DNA from: Streptomyces sp. NBC_01276
GTDB lineage: Bacteria; Actinomycetota; Actinomycetes; Streptomycetales; Streptomycetaceae
Assembly (NCBI RefSeq): GCF_041435355.1
Contig: NZ_CP108442.1
Location: 4,278,001 to 4,342,000, forward strand
DNA length: 64,000 nucleotides
Reading direction: 5' to 3'
Within the stretch, counting starts at the first letter, position 1. The number at the start of each line of letters is the position of its first letter. A program made the translations under genes and the position numbers. Below, piece after piece: positions 59,802 through 64,000 of the stretch. The notes below the pieces were generated by a model that was not told the origin of the DNA, did not search any database, and was given only the letters and a program-made list of their open reading frames with translations.

Positions 59802-60455
59802 ATGCCCACGCCTTACGGATCCCGCGGCGGCATGGCGTTCGGCGCCGCCGAGCTGCACGTGCTCAGGCGCCTCCTCGCCCACGCCCTCCAGCCCTCCACG
59901 GCCCCCCTGACGCCCTCCGAGGTCCAGGACTGCCTGCGCCTCGCCGCGTCGGTGGACGAAGCGGTCCTGGAGGCGGGCCGGCTCAGAGCGTTCCTGCTCG
60001 ACGATCTCGCCCGCTACCGGGACGCCCTGCCCGGCAGCCTCTCCGGCTATCTGGAGCTGCTCCAGGACGCCCTGGCCGCCGGGTACGAGCCCGGGCCCGA
60101 CGACCTCGCCGCCCTGCGCGCCCTGCGGGCCAACCCGGTCGCCGCCGCCGTCCTGGAGCGCGCCCAGGGCGTCGCCGAGCGGTCCGTGCGCCGCAGGCTC
60201 CGCACCGCCCCCGCGCCCCGCACCCGCCTGCTGGCCCTGGCCGGCGGCCGCGGGGAACCCCGCGCGGCGGACCCCGGCGCGAAGCCGGAGCGGCCGCGGC
60301 CCGCCCCCTCGCCCGAGGAGCCCCAGGGGCCCGGGCACCCCGGGCACCCCGGGCACCCCGAGCGCCCGGCGCGGCCCGTCCCGACCCCGGGCGAGGTCTT
60401 CCCGCCGCGCCGCAAGCCCACCCCGCCCCCGGCGGCCGGCCTCGCCGTGGGGTAG
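59802..60455 (+). CDS. hypothetical protein with Pro-rich tail
   Basis: The 217-aa protein has a helical N-terminal part (residues ~10-115: LHVLRRLLAHALQPST, VQDCLRLAASVDEAVLEAGRLRAFLLDDLARYRDALPG, with LAASVDEAVLEA near 50). A low-complexity C-terminus follows, containing GHPGHPGHPERP. It has no membrane segment. Conserved in streptomycetes next to the following tiny membrane protein, to my recollection; function unknown. ATG 59802 is the start, after TTAGCGCGTATCTTCGGCCC, a possible promoter for a leaderless mRNA. Confidence 0.7.
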   Translation: MPTPYGSRGGMAFGAAELHVLRRLLAHALQPSTAPLTPSEVQDCLRLAASVDEAVLEAGRLRAFLLDDLARYRDALPGSLSGYLELLQDALAAGYEPGPDDLAALRALRANPVAAAVLERAQGVAERSVRRRLRTAPAPRTRLLALAGGRGEPRAADPGAKPERPRPAPSPEEPQGPGHPGHPGHPERPARPVPTPGEVFPPRRKPTPPPAAGLAVG

Positions 60456-60469
60456 CTACGCTGGGGGGC

Positions 60470-60637
60470 ATGGACTACGTCTCCGCGCTCGTGCCCCCCA
60501 TCGTGATGGCCACGTTCTTCATCCTGCTCGTGAAGACGATCGTGAAGAGCCAGGGCGGATCCAACAAGGCCAAGGAGGACGCGGCCGTCGACGCCGTCCT
60601 CGCCCGCGCCGAGGCCACCCGCCAGCCGCGGAAGTAG
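60470..60637 (+). CDS. tiny single-pass membrane protein
   Basis: A 55-aa frame starts at ATG 60470, with GGGGGG three bases before it. One membrane helix (residues 5-25: SALVPPIVMATFFILLVKTI) is followed by a charged tail with basic residues (KSQGGSNKAKEDAAVDAVLA, ending RQPRK). It begins 14 bases after the preceding gene. No family name is known to me. Codon usage is typical of a coding gene in this genome. Confidence 0.65.
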   Translation: MDYVSALVPPIVMATFFILLVKTIVKSQGGSNKAKEDAAVDAVLARAEATRQPRK

Positions 60638-60742
60638 CCGGCGCGCCGATGCCGTGGCCCGGGTGGACCCGCCCGGGTATTGGCCGCGCGTTGCCGCCCG
60701 AATAGTCGGGCAATTCATCCCAAGCCGCACTATCGTGCTGTT

Positions 60743-61189
60743 GTGCCTCGCCCCTTGGGAGAACTCGAAGACGCTGTGATGACGCGGGTGTGGCAGTGGA
60801 ACCGCCCGGTCACCGTTCGGGAAGTCCTGGAGGACCTCCAGCAGGAACGGTCCATCGCGTACACCACGGTCATGACCGTTATGGACAATCTCCATCAGAA
60901 GGGCTGGGTCCGCCGGGAAGCCGAAGGCCGCGCCTATCGATATACGGCGGTCTCCACCCGCGCCGCCTACTCGGCCGCACTGATGAACGAAGCCTGGTCG
61001 ACCAGTGACAGCCCCGCGGCCGCCCTCGTGGCCTTCTTCGGGATGATGTCCCAGGAACAGCGGGAAGCCCTCCGCGACGCCATCCGGATCGTCCAGCACG
61101 ACGACGCCGAGGCCGCTCCCGCCCCCGACGCCGGCCCCGCCGAAGCCGAAGGGGAGTCCGGCGAGCAGCCCACCGCCCCGGGGCGATAG
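60743..61189 (+). CDS. BlaI/MecI/CopY-family transcriptional regulator
   Basis: The 148-aa protein opens PRPLGELEDAVMTRVWQWNRPVTVREVLEDL. Its winged helix includes IAYTTVMTVMDNLHQKGWVRRE, with TTVMTVMDNLH as recognition helix, and an acidic Ala/Pro tail ends the chain. Such repressors control beta-lactamase, copper or cell-wall genes and often pair with a BlaR-type protease; none is adjacent. CACTAT lies about ten bases before GTG 60743, so the transcript may be leaderless. Ten bases separate it from the GNAT gene. Confidence 0.9.
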   Translation: MPRPLGELEDAVMTRVWQWNRPVTVREVLEDLQQERSIAYTTVMTVMDNLHQKGWVRREAEGRAYRYTAVSTRAAYSAALMNEAWSTSDSPAAALVAFFGMMSQEQREALRDAIRIVQHDDAEAAPAPDAGPAEAEGESGEQPTAPGR

Positions 61190-61198
61190 CGTCCGGGT

Positions 61199-61729
61199 AT
61201 GGGAGAGCTTTCCACCGCAGACGCGAAAACAGTGACCATCCGCCGCGCGCGCACCCGTGATGTTCCGGCGCTGCGCCGCCTGCTCGACCAGTACGTGCAG
61301 CAGCGGATCCTCCTCGACAAAGCCCCCGTGGTCCTTTACGAGGACATCCAGGAGTTCTGGGTCGCGGAACGCGACTCCGACGGCCAGGTCGTCGGCTGCG
61401 GGGCTCTGCACGTCATGTGGGAAGACCTCGCCGAAGTCCGCACTCTCGCCGTCGACCGGGACCTCTTGGGAGCCGGCGTCGGACATCGGGTGCTCGCCAA
61501 GTTGTTGGAGACCGCCCGCCTGGTCGGGGTCAGCCGGGTATTCTGCCTGACCTTCGAAGTGGACTTCTTCGCGAAGCACGGCTTCGTCGAGATCGGCGAG
61601 ACCCCGGTGGAGACCGATGTCTACATGGAGCTCCTGCGTTCCTATGACGAGGGAGTCGCGGAGTTCCTCGGTCTCGAACGAGTGAAGCCGAACACCTTGG
61701 GCAACAGCCGGATGCTTCTGCACCTCTGA
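61199..61729 (+). CDS. short N-acetylglutamate synthase-like GNAT acetyltransferase
   Basis: The 176-aa GNAT protein reads TIRRARTRDVPALRRLLDQYVQQRILLDK at its N-terminus. It has EDLAEVRTLAVDRDLLGAGVGHRVLAKLLETAR with the acetyl-CoA loop GAGVGHR, and a C-terminal FCLTFEVDFFAKHGFVEI. These match the stand-alone 'amino-acid N-acetyltransferase' (short ArgA) of actinobacteria, the first step of arginine synthesis. A different amine substrate cannot be excluded. ATG 61199 follows GATAGCGTCCGG, with no classic ribosome-binding site. Confidence 0.85.
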   Translation: MGELSTADAKTVTIRRARTRDVPALRRLLDQYVQQRILLDKAPVVLYEDIQEFWVAERDSDGQVVGCGALHVMWEDLAEVRTLAVDRDLLGAGVGHRVLAKLLETARLVGVSRVFCLTFEVDFFAKHGFVEIGETPVETDVYMELLRSYDEGVAEFLGLERVKPNTLGNSRMLLHL

Positions 61730-61894
61730 TCGATCACGGCCGCTTTTCCGGGCCGCAGCAGGCCTGAGGCCTATGTCCGAATCGCGTACGTTTCCCGCCT
61801 TGTTGAGGCCCTGAACCTCTCACCGGGGGTTTGTGTTTTCCAGGCAAAAGCGGTTTCCTTTCCGCGTACTGCATTTTCGATGAAAGGAAATCCG

Positions 61895-62236
61895 GTGGCA
61901 CAGAAGGTTCAGGTCCTTCTTGTCGACGACCTCGACGGTGGCGAGGCGGACGAGACCGTGACGTTCGCTCTGGATGGCAAGACCTACGAGATCGACCTCA
62001 CCACCGCCAACGCTGAAAAGCTCCGCGGGCTGCTCGACCCGTACACCAAGGGCGGCCGCCGCACCGGCGGACGCGTCTCCGCGGGCCGTGCCAAGGGTGG
62101 TCGCGCCGCCGCGTCGGCCGGCAATCCGGACACCGCCGAGATCCGCGCGTGGGCCAAGGAGAACGGCTACAACGTGAACGACCGCGGCCGTGTCCCCGCC
62201 GACATCCGCGAGGCCTACGAAAAGGCCAAGGGCTGA
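61895..62236 (+). CDS. lsr2: Lsr2 nucleoid-associated silencer
   Basis: The 113-aa Lsr2 protein silences AT-rich, often foreign, DNA and compacts the nucleoid. The N-terminal dimerisation part (AQKVQVLLVDDLDGGEADETVTFALDGKTYEIDL, with KVQVLLVDDLDGG near residue 3) precedes a basic linker. The C-terminal DNA-binding helix pair IRAWAKENGYNVNDRGRVPADI contains the AT-hook-like RGR. GTG 61895 has AAAGGAAAT eight bases upstream; an in-frame ATG at 61880 would destroy that site and adds non-conserved residues. Confidence 0.94.
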   Translation: MAQKVQVLLVDDLDGGEADETVTFALDGKTYEIDLTTANAEKLRGLLDPYTKGGRRTGGRVSAGRAKGGRAAASAGNPDTAEIRAWAKENGYNVNDRGRVPADIREAYEKAKG

Positions 62237-62796
62237 GGCGTACGCCTTCGCAGCCGTGCCCGGTGACATTCCGTCGCCGCCGCGGCCACCAGGCGTACGA
62301 GGTCGGGCCCGCAGGCCCGCTGTCCGGGACGGTGGCCCTGCCCCGGACCGGGCAGGGCAGGCAGTGACGCCTCGCACCCCAGCTCGGGGGGCCGCAGCCA
62401 GACGGCGGCCCCCCGAGGGCTTTCCCTCCCGTTCCGCCCCGGCGGCACGGGGGCGGCGATCCCGTCCCCGGCACCCAGGGCGGTGAGCTCCAGCGCCACC
62501 CCGCCCCACTCCAGCCAGTCGAGGAGCCCGTCCAGCTCCTCCGCGGCCCCCGGGGCCACCAGGAAGCCCATCCGGCCCCCGGCCAGCGCCACCGGGCCGG
62601 TGGCGACCGGGCGGCGCAGCAGGGCGGCACCGGCGTCGGCCGGCACCTCCAGCACGTCGAACCGGGTCCCGGTGACCAGCCGGCCGGGCGGCCCGCCGAC
62701 GACGGCCCAGCCGAGCACCCGCTCGTACCAGGAGCGGACGTCCTCCTCGGGCGGGACGCGGGGCGAGGAGACGGCACTCGCGGCGGTGAGGGGCAT
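62215..62796 (-). CDS. primase-polymerase-like hypothetical protein, overlaps lsr2 3' end
   Basis: The 193-aa protein resembles short proteins related to the N-terminal domain of bifunctional DNA primase/polymerases. Stretches are VRSWYERVLGWAVVGGPPGRLVTGTRFDVLEVPADAGAALLRR, with RFDVLEVPADAG near residue 47, then FLVAPGAAEELDGLLDWLEWGGV and AVWLRPPELGCEASLPALP. It is too short for a complete primase and lacks an obvious acidic catalytic pair. It converges on lsr2 and overlaps its end by 22 bases. ATG 62796 is the start. Function uncertain. Confidence 0.62.
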   Translation of the reverse strand: MPLTAASAVSSPRVPPEEDVRSWYERVLGWAVVGGPPGRLVTGTRFDVLEVPADAGAALLRRPVATGPVALAGGRMGFLVAPGAAEELDGLLDWLEWGGVALELTALGAGDGIAAPVPPGRNGRESPRGAAVWLRPPELGCEASLPALPGPGQGHRPGQRACGPDLVRLVAAAATECHRARLRRRTPQPLAFS

Positions 62797-62901
62797 GACC
62801 GGAGCAACTCCGCCCCGCGCCGCGGGGTTACGGAGTGCGGCCGATCCGGTGCGGAGCGTAAAGGTCCGCCGGGCGGAGTCCCACATTCGGGACACAAGCG
62901 T

Positions 62902-62915
62902 GTTCGCCCGTAGCG
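62902..62915. promoter_or_regulatory. candidate ClgR operator
   Basis: GTTCGCCCGTAGCG matches GTTCGC-5N-GCG, the binding pattern reported for ClgR, activator of clp and lon genes in actinobacteria. It is 333 bases before clpC, somewhat far, so direct control is uncertain. Confidence 0.4.
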
Positions 62916-63052
62916 GAGGGACGTGTGCCCGGGGGCATGGAGTGTCAGTCCTTACGGGTAAGACATTCCTAGTGGATCGGGGCGACACGCTGATTTGAGC
63001 GGCTCCCGTTCGCCATCGGCGTACACGTGTGACGGGTATCTGCCTGGCCTGC

Positions 63053-63079
63053 GGGAACATCGTCTCGCACCATCGGGTT
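63053..63079 (+). promoter_or_regulatory. candidate SigR-type promoter of clpC
   Basis: GGGAAC at 63053-63058, an 18-base spacer and GTT at 63077-63079 fit the GGAAY-N18-GTT consensus of the thiol-stress sigma factor SigR. clpC is a known SigR target in Streptomyces. Transcription would begin near 63086, leaving a ~160-base leader. Confidence 0.5.
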
Positions 63080-63247
63080 GGAGCAGTAGTCGGCTCTTAC
63101 AGCCGGTTTTCCTCACCGACGTGGGGGTGAGCCGTGGACGGATGTCGGCAGTTGGAATGAGCTGTCCCGTCCCGCGGGACTAGCATGCGGAAGGACAGGG
63201 CGGGGACCGACCCCGAACTGCCCGACCGCTCTGAGGAGCGATAAACG

Positions 63248-64000
63248 ATGTTCGAGAGGTTCACCGACCGCGCGCGGCGGGTTGTCGTCCTGGCTCAGGA
63301 AGAAGCCCGGATGCTCAACCACAACTACATCGGCACCGAGCACATCCTCCTGGGCTTGATCCACGAGGGTGAGGGTGTCGCCGCTAAGGCCCTGGAGAGC
63401 CTCGGGATTTCGCTCGAGGCTGTTCGCCAGCAGGTTGAGGAGATCATCGGTCAGGGGCAGCAGGCCCCGTCCGGCCACATCCCCTTCACCCCGCGGGCGA
63501 AGAAGGTCCTGGAGCTTTCGCTCCGCGAGGCCCTCCAGCTCGGCCACAACTACATCGGCACCGAGCACATCCTGCTCGGCCTGATCCGCGAGGGCGAGGG
63601 CGTCGCCGCCCAGGTCCTCGTGAAGCTGGGCGCCGATCTGAACAGGGTCCGGCAGCAGGTCATCCAGCTGCTCTCCGGCTACACCGGGGGCGGCAAGGAG
63701 TCGGCCACCGCGGGTGGCCCGGCCGAGGGCACCCCCTCGACCTCGCTGGTCCTCGACCAGTTCGGCCGCAACCTCACCCAGGCGGCCCGCGAATCCAAGC
63801 TCGACCCGGTCATCGGGCGCGAGAAGGAGATCGAGCGGGTCATGCAGGTGCTGTCCCGCCGGACCAAGAACAACCCGGTCCTCATCGGCGAGCCCGGCGT
63901 CGGCAAGACCGCCGTCGTCGAGGGCCTGGCCCAGGCGATCGTCAAGGGCGAGGTGCCCGAGACCCTCAAGGACAAGCACCTCTACACCCTGGACCTGGGT
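63248..64000 (+). CDS. clpC: ATP-dependent Clp protease ATPase subunit ClpC (5' part)
   Basis: The first 251 codons of the class I Clp/Hsp100 unfoldase run off the right edge. They contain the double Clp N-repeat: [21 protein letters not shown] near residue 25, read as [12 protein letters not shown], repeated at ~100. The linker and start of the D1 AAA+ domain follow, with [18 protein letters not shown] and Walker [15 protein letters not shown]. ClpC works with ClpP to degrade regulators and damaged proteins. ATG 63248 follows GAGGAGCGATAAACG. Confidence 0.96.
   Translation, partial: MFERFTDRARRVVVLAQEEARMLNHNYIGTEHILLGLIHEGEGVAAKALESLGISLEAVRQQVEEIIGQGQQAPSGHIPFTPRAKKVLELSLREALQLGHNYIGTEHILLGLIREGEGVAAQVLVKLGADLNRVRQQVIQLLSGYTGGGKESATAGGPAEGTPSTSLVLDQFGRNLTQAARESKLDPVIGREKEIERVMQVLSRRTKNNPVLIGEPGVGKTAVVEGLAQAIVKGEVPETLKDKHLYTLDLG

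Larger units (their letters stand above)
62797..63247. other. 451-base control region upstream of clpC
   Basis: No gene is seen. The stretch holds candidate ClgR and SigR sites (listed separately) and a CCCGTCCCGCGGGAC inverted repeat at ~63167-63181. The final leader ends in GAGGAGCG, the ribosome-binding site for clpC. The part nearest the primase-like gene is probably its promoter. Confidence 0.6.

Noticed and set aside
60290..60370. Repeated GGGCACCCC units considered as a CRISPR-like or regulatory repeat
   Set aside because: They are in-frame codons for GHPGHPGHP inside the Pro-rich tail of the 59802 gene, without spacers.

Overview
The window is a stretch of a Streptomyces-type actinobacterial chromosome. 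GC is very high with G/C at most third codon positions, GTG starts and 4-base ATGA/GTGA overlaps are common, and hairpin terminators mostly lack U-tracts. Lineage-typical genes include Lsr2, a DUF397 protein, WXG100/ESX proteins and BlaI. The window opens in the last codons of one gene and closes inside clpC. No tRNA, rRNA or CRISPR array was seen.

Layout. (1) 1-12.8 kb is conserved housekeeping: a DUF2342 metalloprotease, tilS, hpt, ftsH, folE, then folK/folB/folP on the minus strand, and a DUF2156 lysyltransferase-like membrane protein divergent from a membrane-anchored esterase. (2) 12.9-16.4 kb is a complete glycine-betaine/choline-type ABC importer, followed by an IS200/IS605 TnpB remnant. 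(3) 17.0-22.9 kb is a patchwork: a coiled-coil membrane protein, small proteins, arylamine N-acetyltransferase, an orphan NuoD homologue and a pair of bacterial PH-domain membrane proteins. (4) 23.1-37.4 kb is a type VII (ESX-like) secretion island. It holds two small ESX-like proteins, a DUF6507 protein, an 823-aa polymorphic toxin with a YwqJ-like deaminase tip, a YwqK-like immunity protein, unknown genes, then EccD, a MinD-like ATPase, EccC and DUF6177. (5) 37.4-40.4 kb holds a NarL-type two-component pair and a MidA-type methyltransferase. (6) 40.4-48.5 kb is a poly-gamma-glutamate operon (capA, double-sensor membrane protein, pgsB, pgsC, NlpC/P60 hydrolase) with a divergent exported protein of unknown function. 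(7) 48.6-53 kb has a secreted M28 aminopeptidase, an ArsR-type regulator and a threonine-aldolase-like enzyme. (8) 53.0-58.5 kb is a tightly coupled cofactor operon for pantothenate/CoA and NAD: a DUF2520 dehydrogenase, panC, nadB, nadC, coaX. (9) 58.6-64 kb carries regulators and small proteins (GntR, DUF397, BlaI), a short N-acetylglutamate-synthase-like GNAT, lsr2 and clpC.

The two most interesting regions are the ESX-linked deaminase toxin island and the poly-gamma-glutamate operon. The toxin tip and its immunity gene have visibly lower GC than the conserved N-terminal part. The poly-gamma-glutamate operon has an unusual PgsB with a long disordered tail, a built-in sensor and a hydrolase. 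Three single-base G/C-run indels appear to break or shift reading frames in the 21.5-28.2 kb region. These are either real decay or assembly errors, and raw reads would settle which.
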